DNA of 64,000 nt from assembly GCA_963717745.1 (NCBI GenBank), contig CAVQXJ010000008.1, forward strand, positions 310,001 to 374,000, in the 5' to 3' direction. The notes below the pieces were generated by a model that saw nothing but the letters and a program-made list of their open reading frames with translations, was not told the origin of the DNA and did not search any database. This DNA is from JACCXG01 sp963717745 (GTDB lineage Bacteria; Acidobacteriota; Vicinamibacteria; Vicinamibacterales; 2-12-FULL-66-21). Shown in pieces: positions 54,955-63,756 of this stretch. Position numbers and translations under genes: made by a program. Each line of letters opens with the position of its first letter. Within the stretch, counting starts at the first letter, position 1.

Positions 54955-56219
54955 TGCTGACGCTGCTGCGTATCGGCTGGACCAACCTCAAACGCGATCG
55001 GGTGGCGCAAACCCTGACCTTCGTCCTGCCGATCGTCTTCTTCTCGATCTTTGCCAGCGTGTTCGGCAGCCGCGGGGGTGAGAACATGCCACCGGTGTCG
55101 ATCGCGATCGTCGACGAGGACGGGTCCGAGCTCAGTCGGCGCGTCATCGACGGGCTCGGCAAGGAGACCGCATTGCGCGTGCGGGCGGCGGCGCCTGGCG
55201 CCCCCGGGCCCGATCGGGCCGCCGCGGAGCGGCTGGTGCGAAACGGAGATGTTCCGGTCGCGGTGGTGATGCCGAAAGGGATGGGAGATGGCTTCGGCCA
55301 CGGCGGCTTGGGAAGCTCGGGACCGCCGATCGTGCTGCTCGCGGACCCGTCGGACCCGGTGGCGCCGCAGATGGTGCAGGGGCTCCTCCAGAAAGTGATC
55401 ATGACTGCGGCGCCCGACCTGATGATGGCCGGTGGCATGAAGCAGTTCGAGGATCGTGCCGGATCGCTGACTCCTCAACAGCGCAAAGCCGTGGACGCAT
55501 GGCTGCCGACCCTGAAGGCGAGCGCGGGCACCGGCGGCGCGTCGACTGGCGGCGCGGGGCCGATGGGAATGGCGGTCGACGTGGTCGACGTGATGCGCAC
55601 CGACGATCGGAAGGGGTCGCTGATCTCGTTCTACGCCGCCGGCATCGGCGTCATGTTCCTGCTGTTCTCCGCTGTCGGCGGAGCGGGTGGCGCGCTCCTG
55701 GACGAGGCGGACTCAGGGACGCTCGAGCGGCTGCTGTCGACCAACATCGGGATGACGGGGCTGCTCGCGGGCAAGTGGCTGCTCCTGATGCTGATCGGCA
55801 CCGCGCAGTTGACCGTCATGTTCCTGTGGGGGCGCGTCGCGTTCGGACTGCCGCTCTTCGCCCACATCCCAGGCTTTCTGGTGATGACGGTGGTGACGGC
55901 CGGCGCCGCGGCGGCTCTCGGCCTGGTACTCGCCACCCTGGCCCGCAGCCGCGCGCAGCTGTCCGGCTTTTCGACGCTGCTGATCCTGACGATGTCGGCG
56001 CTCGGCGGCAGCATGTTTCCTCGCTTTCTCATGAGCGAGACGATGCAGAAGATGGGGCTGGTGACGTTCAACGCGTGGGCGCTCGACGGCTACCTGAAAG
56101 TGTTCTGGCGCAACGCCGCGGTCTGGGAGCTGTGGCCGCAGGTGCTGGTGCTGGTCCTGCTCGGATCCACGTTCTTCGGGATTGCCCGCATCCTGGCCCG
56201 CCGCTGGGAGCTCGCGTGA
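54954..56219 (+). CDS. ABC-2 type permease
   Basis: A 421-residue permease with an N-terminal helix (LTFVLPIVFFSIFASVFGS), a large periplasmic domain of about 170 residues (VSIAIVDEDGSELSRRVIDG; VRNGDVPVAVVMPKGMGDG) and five C-terminal helices including FYAAGIGVMFLLFSAVGGAG, ADSGTLERLLSTNIGMTGLL and LLILTMSALGGSMFPRFLM. This is the YhbS/LinearMycin-type or NodJ-like ABC-2 topology. It forms a complete half-transporter with the ATPase upstream. The end overlaps the lipoprotein gene's probable start (GTGA). Confidence 0.9.
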   Translation: MLTLLRIGWTNLKRDRVAQTLTFVLPIVFFSIFASVFGSRGGENMPPVSIAIVDEDGSELSRRVIDGLGKETALRVRAAAPGAPGPDRAAAERLVRNGDVPVAVVMPKGMGDGFGHGGLGSSGPPIVLLADPSDPVAPQMVQGLLQKVIMTAAPDLMMAGGMKQFEDRAGSLTPQQRKAVDAWLPTLKASAGTGGASTGGAGPMGMAVDVVDVMRTDDRKGSLISFYAAGIGVMFLLFSAVGGAGGALLDEADSGTLERLLSTNIGMTGLLAGKWLLLMLIGTAQLTVMFLWGRVAFGLPLFAHIPGFLVMTVVTAGAAAALGLVLATLARSRAQLSGFSTLLILTMSALGGSMFPRFLMSETMQKMGLVTFNAWALDGYLKVFWRNAAVWELWPQVLVLVLLGSTFFGIARILARRWELA

Positions 56220-56684
56220 TCGCGAGCGCGCGCGACATTCATGCTGCTGGCGGCGGTGGCTGGCGGCGCCGGGCTGACAGGCTGCCGCAACGTCGACGTC
56301 ATCACCGAGAGCTACGCGAGTCTGGCGGAAGCGCAGGCGGCAGGCGCCGTCGATCGCGGCTGGCTGCCGAAGGGACTGCCGCCCGGCACCCGGGAGCTTC
56401 GGGTGGCGCACGACCTCGATTCGAACCGGCGGTGGGGGCTCTTCAACTTCCCGCCGGCGGAAGGTGACGCGCTGCGCCGGCAGATCGGTGCCGAGCTCTC
56501 CTTCGACGGCCTGTCCTGCCGTCCCCCACGCCGCATCGAGTGGTGGCCGGTCCTGCTCCGCGAGCAGCTCGAGCACGAACGGATCGCAGCCACCGGTCTG
56601 TTGGGCTACGCCGCGAAGGAAACCGATCTAATCTTCGCTGTGAACTGGGCGCAGGGGCGGGCGTACTACTGGTCACGCGAGTGA
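56217..56684 (+). CDS. Small lipoprotein linked to the ABC-2 exporter
   Basis: About 155 residues with a lipobox (LLAAVAGGAGLTGC) followed by RNVDVITESYASLAEAQAAG, WLPKGLPPGTRELRVAHDLD, NRRWGLFNFPP and the end RAYYWSRE. The clean ATG frame starts at 56241, but GTG 56217, which overlaps the permease stop, joins it if one base near 56235 is removed (then VIASARTFMLLAAVAGG). The family is not recognised; small lipoproteins of this shape often accompany exporters. Likely outer- or inner-membrane anchored on the periplasmic side. Confidence 0.65.
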
Positions 56685-56740
56685 GTCCCGCCGCATGACT
56701 CGCTCCCCGCGCCACCGACGACGGGCATCAGGAGCACGAC

Positions 56741-57410
56741 ATGAGCTACCAGCGGATTTCACCCGATCGCACCTCTTGGGTGCAGGAGATCGCGACCAAG
56801 TACCCGGCCCAGTGGGAGGGGGCCAGGAAACGCGCCGATGGCTCTCGCGACGAGACCTTCGTGAGGATTCTGGCCTACGAGTTGAATCTGCGCGATCCGA
56901 ACATCGGCCTGAACGGCAAGCGCGGCAGCGACGTCATTTCGACCGATGCCCTGGCCTACAAGAATGCGAGCGCGCCGGGCGGCGCCGAAGTCATCGACTT
57001 CATCATCGGATCGACCCATTCGCCGGCGTGGCAGGATGTGACGCTGCCTCCCGGCAGTCCCGGCCTGCCCGATGGCGTGCCGGGCAAGTTCATCCAGCCG
57101 GTCAAGCCGGCGGGGGTCGGCGGCAACTCGACTCCCAATCCGGCGACGCCCACCAGCCTCACCATCGACCTCGCCCCGAGCCTGGCGCCGCTGCAACAGC
57201 AGATCGCCGAGCTCACCCGCGACCTGGCGGCGATCAAGCAGCAGCTCGCGAACCCCTCGTCGCCTGCGCGCCGGCATGCCGCGGCGCTTCAAGGCGTCGA
57301 TGAAGAGCGACAGCGGCAAGTTCGTGGCGCTCACGCCCGACGGGAAAGTGGAGGCGAATCGGGACAGCGTGGGCGGCTGGGAGACGATCACGTTCGAACG
57401 GGTGGACTGA
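56741..57410 (+). CDS. Hypothetical protein ending in a fascin-like repeat, one frameshift
   Basis: About 222 residues. The N-terminal part (ISPDRTSWVQEIATKYPAQW; ETFVRILAYELNLRDPNIGL; GSDVISTDALAYKNASAPGG) shows no known domain but is polar and well formed. A Pro-rich linker and a short coiled coil (LAPLQQQIAELTRDLAAIKQ) follow. The frame breaks near 57265; the other frame ends SGKFVALTPDGKVEANRD, VGGWETITFERVD, one beta-trefoil/fascin-like repeat ('anchor' of actin-bundling-like or lectin folds). No signal peptide is visible. Single copies of this repeat are found in secreted or toxin-like proteins, but the role here is unknown. Confidence 0.55.
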
Positions 57411-57452
57411 CGGCGAGCGCGAGACGCGCGGCAGCCGCCGGTCGTTCGTCAT

Positions 57453-57920
57453 TCATTGACCGACGAGCTCCGTCTCCTGATGATGAGCCGCCAGCCACTT
57501 GCCATTGCGCCTGGTCCACGCGGTTGATGCCAAGGTCGTCGGGGCGACCGGCTGATCGCCGAAGGTCCCCGACCCCTTCCAGGCGTACAACACGATCGCC
57601 GAGTCGTCGCCGAGCCAGGTGACGTGTGGATTGACGATGTCCCACTTGCTCAACTTGAACTCGCCGAGCCCATCGGCGAACAGCTTCATGGGGACGAATC
57701 CTTGCGTGTTCGGGTTCGTCCACACTCCATCGCCGAGGACGAGAGACAGGAACGAGGCCTTGTCGGCCTTGGCCACCGCCTCGTGAAGTGCACGCTCTTT
57801 GGCGAGCAGCAGTTTCTCATCGGCTTCGCTCTTCGGCCTGGCCGCGGTCTGGGCCTGCGCGTTGGCTGCGGCGAGCGCCATCAGAAGGGCTGCCAGGAGC
57901 AGTCCAATCGGTCTTTTCAT
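57453..57920 (-). CDS. Secreted DUF4440/SnoaL-like protein
   Basis: A 155-residue protein starting MKRPIGLLLAALLMALAAAN with a signal peptide ending at AQAQ. The mature part has the cone-shaped NTF2-like pattern: LLLAKERALHEAVAKADKAS at the first helix, GDGVWTNPNTQGF, WDIVNPHVTWLGDDSAIVLY and TAWTRRNGKWLAAHHQETEL. DUF4440 proteins bind small molecules; most are uncharacterised. The relic at 57975 is a shortened relative. Confidence 0.75.
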   Translation of the reverse strand: MKRPIGLLLAALLMALAAANAQAQTAARPKSEADEKLLLAKERALHEAVAKADKASFLSLVLGDGVWTNPNTQGFVPMKLFADGLGEFKLSKWDIVNPHVTWLGDDSAIVLYAWKGSGTFGDQPVAPTTLASTAWTRRNGKWLAAHHQETELVGQ

Positions 57921-57974
57921 ATAGGCCTCCAAACGTTCTGGTATGACGTCGGAAGATTGCTGGCGGTCTGATTT

Positions 57975-58152
57975 CTACGCCCCCTGTTTGACCAGCGGCG
58001 AATCCGCCTGACGGTGGATGATCCTCCAGCCGCCCGGCTCTCGTCTGAAAATCATCGTCACGGGATAGTCGCGCGTCGCCTCGGCGCCGGTCGCCGGCAC
58101 GCGGCGACGGACTTCAGCGTCAAAGCGAAATCCGATCAGGGCTTCGCGACGG
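57975..58152 (-). pseudogene. C-terminal relic of a SnoaL-like protein
   Basis: The minus strand gives EALIGFRFDAEVRRRVPATG, DYPVTMIFRREPGGWRIIHR and QADSPLVKQGA before a stop: the last two strands of an NTF2-like fold. The first 90 residues of a typical member are absent and a repeat sits where they should be. It lies just upstream of the intact secreted relative (57453-57920). Confidence 0.6.
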
Positions 58153-58159
58153 AGGCGGT

Positions 58160-58186
58160 CCTTCGACTCGCTCCGCTCGCTCAGGA
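58160..58186. repeat. REP-like palindromic word
   Basis: ccttcgactcgctccgctcg followed by ctcagga: a short, partly palindromic motif (GACTCGCTCC/GCTCGCTC) of the sort dispersed between genes in many high-GC genomes. It separates the SnoaL relic from the tRNA. Confidence 0.4.
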
Positions 58187-58258
58187 CATTCGACGTGAAT
58201 GATGGCCCGCCATGAGCGAGCCTGCGGCCCGGCAGCGGCGGGATGGAGGCGAGTCGAA

Positions 58259-58334
<76 letters not shown>

Positions 58335-58448
58335 ACGGCGAAAAACGCTCGGGCAGAACGGAGATCATACCATGCAGCTGATGTGGAGCGATCACCGCCC
58401 GCAGTGATCGCTCCACGTCTTCACAGGCCCTTCAGCCCCGCCGATCCG

Positions 58449-59483
58449 TCAGACCGCTGCGGCCTCCGCGACGGTGAGACCCAGCTCCGTGCGGACGCGG
58501 ACTTCGATCGACTTGCAGATCACCGGGTTGTCCTTGAGGAACTGCTTGACGTTCTCGCGCCCCTGCCCGAGCCGGTCGCCGCTGTAGGAGAACCAGGTCC
58601 CGCTCTTCTCGACGATCTTCCGTTCGACCGCCATATCGAGCAGATCCCCCTCCTTCGAAATACCCTCGCCGTACATCATGTCGAACTCGGCTTCGCGGAA
58701 CGGCGGGGCGACCTTGTTCTTGACCACCTTGGCGCGGGTGCGGCCGCCGACCACGACGTCGCCATCCTTGATCGCGCCGATGCGGCGGATGTCGATGCGG
58801 ACCGAGGCGTAGAACTTCAGGGCGCGGCCGCCGGTGGTGGTTTCGGGATTGCCGAACATCACGCCGATCTTCTCGCGCAGCTGGTTGATGAAGATGAGCG
58901 AGGTCTTCGACTTCGAGACCGCACCGGTGAGCTTCCGGAGCGCCTGCGACATCAGCCGCGCCTGCAGCCCCATCTGCGCTTCCCCCATCTCGCCGTCGAT
59001 CTCGGCGCGCGGCACCAGCGCGGCGACCGAGTCGACCACCACCACGTCGACGGCGTTCGACCGGATCAGCACTTCGACGATCTCCAGGGCCTGCTCGCCG
59101 TTGTCGGGCTGCGAGACCAGGAGGTTGTCGAGATCGACGCCGAGCTTCTTCGCGTACGTCGCATCGAGCGCGTGCTCGGCGTCGACGAAGGCCGCCATCC
59201 CCCCGAGCTTCTGCGATTCGGCGATGATCTGCAGCGTCAGCGTGGTCTTGCCAGACGATTCCGGTCCGAAGATCTCGATGACCCGGCCCTTGGGCACGCC
59301 GCCAATGCCGAGGGCATAGTCGAGGCTGACCGAACCGGTCGAAATGGCCGGGATCGCCATGACGGCGTCCTTCTGCCCGAGGCGCATGATCGCCCCTTTT
59401 CCGAATTGCTTTTCGATCTGGCCGACCGCCATCTCGACGGCGCGGGCACGTTCGCGGTCATTACGGTCTTCAACTGGGGGCAT
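58449..59483 (-). CDS. recA: Recombinase RecA
   Basis: A 344-residue RecA. Walker A FGPESSGKTTL, VDAEHALDATYAKKLGVD, the L1/L2 loops (DGEMGEAQMGLQARLMSQAL; FGNPETTTGGRALKF), FINQLREKIGVMFG and the C-terminal EGISKEGDLLDMAVERKIVE are all present. ATG 59483 follows AGGAG by five bases; the longer frame to 59537 lacks such a site. It drives strand exchange and SOS induction. No recX or lexA adjoins. Confidence 0.96.
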   Translation of the reverse strand: MPPVEDRNDRERARAVEMAVGQIEKQFGKGAIMRLGQKDAVMAIPAISTGSVSLDYALGIGGVPKGRVIEIFGPESSGKTTLTLQIIAESQKLGGMAAFVDAEHALDATYAKKLGVDLDNLLVSQPDNGEQALEIVEVLIRSNAVDVVVVDSVAALVPRAEIDGEMGEAQMGLQARLMSQALRKLTGAVSKSKTSLIFINQLREKIGVMFGNPETTTGGRALKFYASVRIDIRRIGAIKDGDVVVGGRTRAKVVKNKVAPPFREAEFDMMYGEGISKEGDLLDMAVERKIVEKSGTWFSYSGDRLGQGRENVKQFLKDNPVICKSIEVRVRTELGLTVAEAAAV

Positions 59484-59621
59484 AACGCTCCTGACAGATA
59501 GCAATGTTGATCTGTGGCGCCGGCGCGGGCTTCGCACGCCGTCCGCGGCACAACTCCAGTGTCCGACGGGGCCGTGACACGCGAGGTCACGCCGGTGCGC
59601 CGTGAAAACTGGAGCGGGTGA

Positions 59622-59651
59622 ATTCTAGGAGTGTGCCGAGGTGAAAGTCAA
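59622..59651 (-). promoter_or_regulatory. Sigma70-type promoter of recA
   Basis: On the minus strand TTGACT (59646-59651) and TAGAAT (59622-59627) are 18 bases apart, about 140 bases before the recA start. The spacer and leader show no clear LexA-type dyad that I can name. Confidence 0.55.
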
Positions 59652-59708
59652 GGGCAAAAGTGTGCAGATCGAGCAGCTAACATGCCTTTAGACAGTCAGT
59701 TATAGAAG

Positions 59709-59745
59709 TCTGCCACTTTCGCCTCTTGGCGGCGAATGTGGCAGA
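59709..59745. promoter_or_regulatory. Stem-loop upstream of the recA promoter
   Basis: TCTGCCACTTTCGCC pairs with GGCGAATGTGGCAGA (14 of 15) around a 7-base loop. A second stem-loop overlaps it (CAGAATCTGCG at about 59743 against CGCGGATTCTG at about 59775). Both lie between the divergent recA and YdjM-like genes and may be terminators, operators or a small element. Confidence 0.5.
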
Positions 59746-59819
59746 ATCTGCGGACTCGGCCGGACCCGCGAATCGCGGATTCTGCGATTGCCCCGCAGCG
59801 CTTGTAGCATGACGCCTTC

Positions 59820-60342
59820 ATGCCGAGCCCACTGGGACACGCCCTCGGCGCCGCCGCTGCCGGCTGGGCGGTCGCGCCGCCGCTCCCCTCGACCGGTTCC
59901 CGTCGTCTCCGCCACGCTCCGGCGGGGGGTCTGGTTCGCCGTCCTGGGCATGCTCCCCGACGTCGACTTGCTGGTCGCCGGGCTGCATCGCGGGCCGACC
60001 CATTCGCTGAGCGCGGCCCTGATCGCCGGCCTTGCCGCCGCCGCGCTCACCAGCAACGGCCGTCTCGGCCTCGCCGCGGGATGCGCCTACGCCACGCACA
60101 CGCTCCTCGACTGGCTCGGCGCGGACAGCTCGAGGCCGATCGGGATCATGGCGCTCTGGCCGCTCACCTGGGACTACTTCCAGGTGTCGAGGCCGGTGTT
60201 CGACTCGGTCTGGAGGCGCAACGAGACGCCCGACTTCTGGTCGCACAACCTCAAGGCGATCGCCCGCGAGCTGATCATCCTCGTACCGCTGGCGTGGCTG
60301 GGATTCGTGCGAGCGATGAGAAATCAGCAACCGGGCCGGTAA
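59820..60342 (+). CDS. YdjM-like membrane-bound metal-dependent hydrolase, one frameshift
   Basis: About 173 residues. The start MPSPLGHALGAAAAGWAVAP is the hallmark of the YdjM/DUF457 family, followed after a frame break near 59905 by WFAVLGMLPDVDLLVAGLHR, HRGPTHSLSAALIAGLAAAA and YATHTLLDWLGADSSRPIGI. The His/Asp residues in DVD, GPTHS and THTLLDW form the metal site. In enterobacteria ydjM is SOS-regulated; here the gene is divergent from recA, which fits a damage-response neighbourhood but does not prove it. Confidence 0.75.
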
Positions 60343-61191
60343 TCAGTACCGGTAGAAGCCTTGACCGGATTTCCGTCCCAGCTGTCCCGCGGCGACCATG
60401 CGCCGCAGCAGCGGACACGGCCGGTATTTCGGATCGCCGAGGCCTTCGTGCAGGACGTTCATGATCGCGAGGCACACGTCGAGGCCGATGAAGTCGGCGA
60501 GGGTCAACGGACCCATCGGGTGGTTCATGCCCAGCTTCATCACCGTGTCGATCGAGTCGGCGGTGCCGACCCCTTCCATCAGCGCGAAGATCGCTTCGTT
60601 GATCATCGGCATCAGGATGCGGTTGGCGATGAAGCCCGGATAGTCGGCGGCTTCGACCGCGGTCTTGTGGAGCCGCATGCACAACTCGGTGGCCGCCAGC
60701 ATCGATTCGGGCGAGGTCGCCTGGCCGCGGACCAGTTCGACCAGCGTCATCAGCGGCACCGGATTCATGAAGTGCATGCCCAGCACCCTGGAAGGGCGCG
60801 TGGTGGCGGCGCCGAGCAGCGTAATCGAAATGGAGGAGGTGTTCGAGCTGAGGATCACCGCGGGCCGCGTGACCTGGTCGAGACGGGCGAACAGATCCCG
60901 TTTCGCATTCACGTCCTCGAAGATCGCTTCGACCACATAGTCGACGTCGGCCAGAGCATCGACGGTGGTGCCGGTCGTCACCCGCGCCAGCGTCTGATCG
61001 CGCGCCGTCGGCGTGAGCCGCCCTTTCTCGACGAACTTGCCCAGGCTCTTGTCGATCGACTCCCGCGCCCGTTCGAGCGCGCTCGCCGACGCGTCGATCA
61101 GCCGGACCTCGAGCTCCGCTTGCGCGAACACCTGGGCGATCCCGTTGCCCATGGTGCCGGCGCCGACCACACCGATCCGCTTGATGATCAT
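60343..61191 (-). CDS. hbd: 3-hydroxybutyryl-CoA dehydrogenase
   Basis: A 282-residue NAD-dependent dehydrogenase: Rossmann GVVGAGTMGNGIAQVFAQAE, then DVDYVVEAIFEDVNAKRDLF, SSNTSSISITLLGAATTRPS, GMHFMNPVPLMTLVELVRG (catalytic His) and PGFIANRILMPMINEAIFAL, ending RKSGQGFYRY. It reduces acetoacetyl-CoA or oxidises 3-hydroxybutyryl-CoA. Next to the thiolase gene on the same strand, with an inverted repeat in the gap. Start ATG 61191 chosen from the Rossmann motif. Confidence 0.94.
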   Translation of the reverse strand: MIIKRIGVVGAGTMGNGIAQVFAQAELEVRLIDASASALERARESIDKSLGKFVEKGRLTPTARDQTLARVTTGTTVDALADVDYVVEAIFEDVNAKRDLFARLDQVTRPAVILSSNTSSISITLLGAATTRPSRVLGMHFMNPVPLMTLVELVRGQATSPESMLAATELCMRLHKTAVEAADYPGFIANRILMPMINEAIFALMEGVGTADSIDTVMKLGMNHPMGPLTLADFIGLDVCLAIMNVLHEGLGDPKYRPCPLLRRMVAAGQLGRKSGQGFYRY

Positions 61192-61256
61192 GCGCTGCCC
61201 AGTATGCTTTTGCGGAGCGCCGGAGGCAATCGAGGTAGGGATTGCAAGACGGAGCA

Positions 61257-61427
61257 CTTGTCAAATTTCAAGCTCCAAATCCCAAATCCCAACCACTCCC
61301 AACTCCAAAATCCCAAAAGCAACTCCCAACTGCCAAATCCCAACCGGCCTCCCAATCGAGGTTCCTCTTGGAAGTTGGGATTTGGGAGTGGTTGGGATTT
61401 GGAGCTTGGAGCTTGGGATTTGACAAG
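61257..61427. repeat. Inverted-repeat element, CCCAAATC family, copy 2
   Basis: Perfect 10-bp ends (cttgtcaaat / atttgacaag) enclose aagctccaaatcccaaatcc, accactcccaactcc on the left and ggagtggttgggatttggag, cttggagcttgggatt on the right. The middle differs from copy 1. Both ends read TTGACA outward (61259-61264 and 61420-61425). Confidence 0.9.
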
Positions 61428-61435
61428 CGGCGCGC

Positions 61436-62620
61436 TCAGCCGCGTTCGACAGCCAGCGCGACGCCATTCCCCCCGCCCAGGCACAGGGCGGCGATCCCTC
61501 GCTGCGCGTTCCTCCGCCGCATCGCGTAGATCAGGGTCGTCAGCACCCGGGCGCCGCTGGCGCCGATCGCGTGGCCGAGCGCCACCGCGCCGCCGTGCAC
61601 GTTGACCCGTGCCGGATCGATGCCGAGCTCGCGCATCACCGCGATCGCCTGCACCGAGAACGCTTCGTTGATTTCGAAGAGATCGACATCCGCCAGACTC
61701 CACCCGACCTTCGCGGCGACCTTCCGCACCGCTTCGACCGGCGTCATCATCACCAGCTTGGGCGCCAGCCCGCTGGTGGCCTGGCCGACGATGCGGACGA
61801 GGGGAGTGAGGCCGAGGGCCGCGGCCCTGTCGGCGGACATGACGACCAGCGCCGCCGCCGCGTCGTTGACGCCTGGCGCATTGCCCGCGGTGACCGTGCC
61901 GTCGCTCTTGAAGGCCGGTTTCAGGGCGGCGAGCCCCTCCGCCGTGGTGTCGGCGCGGATCGCCTCGTCTCGATGAATGGTGAGCGGCGGGCCTTTCTTC
62001 CGCGGCACGTCGATGGGCAGGATCTCGTCGGCGAACCATCCCTGATCTGCGGCGTGGGCGGCCTTCCGGTGACTCTCCGCGGCGTAAGCGTCCTGCTCGG
62101 CGCGGCCGACCGAATACAGCTCGGAGACGACCTCGCCCGACAGCCCCATGTGGCACTGCTCGAAGCTGCACCAGAGCCCGTCGTGCACCACTGAGTCGAC
62201 GAGCTGCCCGTTTCCCATGCGCAACCCTTCACGCACTCGGGGCAGCAGATACGGTGCGTTGCTCATCGACTCCATCCCGCCGGCGACCGCAATCTCGATG
62301 TCGCCGGTGGCGATGCCTTGTGCCGCGAGCATCACCGCTTTCAGTCCCGAGCCGCACACCTTGTTGATCGTCATCGCGGCGACGCGCTCGTGCAGCCCAC
62401 CGTTGAGCGCCGCCTGGCGCGCCGGGTTCTGTCCGTTGCCGGCCTGGATGACGTTGCCCATGATGCATTCGTCCACCAGAGCCGGGTCGATCCCCGCGCG
62501 CGCCACCGCCTCCCGCACCACCAGCGCGCCGAGCTGAGGCGCGCTGAAGTCCTTGAGCGCGCCGAGGAATTTCCCGGTGGGAGTGCGGACGGCGGAGACG
62601 ATGACTGAAGGCTTGATCAT
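61436..62620 (-). CDS. Acetyl-CoA acetyltransferase (thiolase)
   Basis: A 394-residue thiolase with the two Cys and His active sites: NKVCGSGLKAVMLAAQGIA (nucleophile Cys), NVHGGAVALGHAIGASGARV (His) and ALCLGGGNGVALAVE (second Cys). EEINEAFSVQAIAVMRELG matches the family. It condenses two acetyl-CoA to acetoacetyl-CoA, the substrate of the adjacent 3-hydroxybutyryl-CoA dehydrogenase. ATG 62620 was chosen from the family start IKPSVIVSAVRTPTGKF. Confidence 0.95.
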   Translation of the reverse strand: MIKPSVIVSAVRTPTGKFLGALKDFSAPQLGALVVREAVARAGIDPALVDECIMGNVIQAGNGQNPARQAALNGGLHERVAAMTINKVCGSGLKAVMLAAQGIATGDIEIAVAGGMESMSNAPYLLPRVREGLRMGNGQLVDSVVHDGLWCSFEQCHMGLSGEVVSELYSVGRAEQDAYAAESHRKAAHAADQGWFADEILPIDVPRKKGPPLTIHRDEAIRADTTAEGLAALKPAFKSDGTVTAGNAPGVNDAAAALVVMSADRAAALGLTPLVRIVGQATSGLAPKLVMMTPVEAVRKVAAKVGWSLADVDLFEINEAFSVQAIAVMRELGIDPARVNVHGGAVALGHAIGASGARVLTTLIYAMRRRNAQRGIAALCLGGGNGVALAVERG

Positions 62621-62626
62621 AATCGG

Positions 62627-62835
62627 GGTCCGTGGCCCGTGGCCCGTGGCCCGTGGCCCGCGGCTCGCGGGTTCGCGGTTCTGGCGCTTGAGTGTTACGG
62701 AGGTACCGGATCTCAAAAACGGAGCAACGGAGTCAACGGAGAGACCGGAGAAGACTAGTTATTTTTTGAATCCAAAATCATTCTCTTCTCTAGTGTCGGA
62801 CAACGGACTACGGACAACGGACTGCGGACAACGGG
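62627..62835. repeat. Composite repeat region with half of a GGAGCAACGG element
   Basis: Four tandem 'ggcccgt' words (62630-62660) run into a cgcgggttcgcgg stretch. At 62695-62755 follows a left half of the element seen complete at 32697-32821: the sequence from acggaggtaccggatctcaa to ccggagaagac is nearly identical over 55 bases, but the right arm is missing. The end is three copies of a 13-15-base word, cggacaacggactac and variants (62797-62835). It ends at the DciA-like gene. Confidence 0.8.
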
Positions 62836-62850
62836 ATGGCGCTCACGCGA

Positions 62851-63129
62851 TCAGAACAGCGCGATCTCGATCTTTATGACGCTCTCGCGTCCCAGCAGGT
62901 GCTGCAGGCGCGGCAGGATGGTGGGCGCCAACCGCTCGATCTCTTTGGCCCACCGCGCGTCACGCGGCCGGACCTGCAGAATCCGGTCGGTCAGGGTCAC
63001 GGTGGCGGACCTGGCGAGGGCGGGGCCGACGGCGATCGTCCAGGCGAAGGTGGTGCGGCCCGGCGACGGCGGCTGCCGCCGGATCACCTCGGCGATCACC
63101 CCTGTGGCGAAGTTCTGGAGCGGCTGCAT
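62851..63129 (-). CDS. DciA-like (DUF721) protein
   Basis: A 92-residue protein. VIAEVIRRQPPSPGRTTF, AWTIAVGPALARSATVTLTD, LQVRPRDARWAKEIERLAPT and LPRLQHLLGRESVIKIEIAL match the DUF721/DciA pattern, including the conserved W in the 'W..VG..LA..' segment and the 'W...L' of the second half. DciA helps load the replicative helicase DnaB. ATG 63129 was chosen at the family start. The gene is divergent from maf with only 27 bases between starts. Confidence 0.7.
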   Translation of the reverse strand: MQPLQNFATGVIAEVIRRQPPSPGRTTFAWTIAVGPALARSATVTLTDRILQVRPRDARWAKEIERLAPTILPRLQHLLGRESVIKIEIALF

Positions 63130-63156
63130 TCCCGGTGCAGCGATACTATCAAACGG

Positions 63157-63729
63157 ATGCGCCTGGTCCTGGCATCCGCGTCTCCACGCCGTGCCGAACT
63201 GCTGACCACCGCCGGCTTCACTTTCGACGTGGAGCCGGTCGACGTCGACGAAACGCCGGAGCCTGACGAAGCCGCGATCGACTACGTGCTGCGGGTCGCG
63301 CGTGACAAGGCCGCGGCCTGGCGCCGGCAGCGCGAGGACGGGACGCCGGCATGCGTGCTGGCCGCCGATACCGTCGTGGTGGCGGGCGGCCGGCTCCTCG
63401 GCAAACCGGCGCACGCGGATCAGGCGCGGGAGATGCTGACCCTGCTATCCGGGACCACGCATCTGGTGCATACCGCCGTGGTTGTGCGTGTGGCCGACGC
63501 GGAAGTTGCGGAGGTCGTGACGACGCGAGTACGCTTCGTCGATCTGTCCGAGTCCGAAATTGCCTGGTATCTGGGGACCGGCGAAGCAAACGGCAAAGCC
63601 GGTGCGTATGCCATCCAGGGCCGGGCCTCCCGGTTCGTGGACCGGATCGAAGGCTCCTGGTCGAACGTGGTCGGGCTCCCGGTCGCGACGGTCTACCGCA
63701 TGCTGGCGGGCGCCGGCGTGCTATCCTGA
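63157..63729 (+). CDS. maf: Maf-like nucleoside triphosphate pyrophosphatase
   Basis: A 190-residue Maf protein. LVLASASPRRAELLTTAGF (signature), VLAADTVVVAGGRLLGKPA, VRFVDLSESEIAWYLGTGEA and GKAGAYAIQGRASRFVDRIE are the conserved blocks. Maf proteins hydrolyse UTP, dTTP or modified nucleotides and act in cell-division arrest. ATG 63157 was chosen from the SASPRR start. Intact. Confidence 0.93.
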   Translation: MRLVLASASPRRAELLTTAGFTFDVEPVDVDETPEPDEAAIDYVLRVARDKAAAWRRQREDGTPACVLAADTVVVAGGRLLGKPAHADQAREMLTLLSGTTHLVHTAVVVRVADAEVAEVVTTRVRFVDLSESEIAWYLGTGEANGKAGAYAIQGRASRFVDRIEGSWSNVVGLPVATVYRMLAGAGVLS

Positions 63730-63756
63730 CGGTAAATCCAGCAGGGCGCGTGACTT

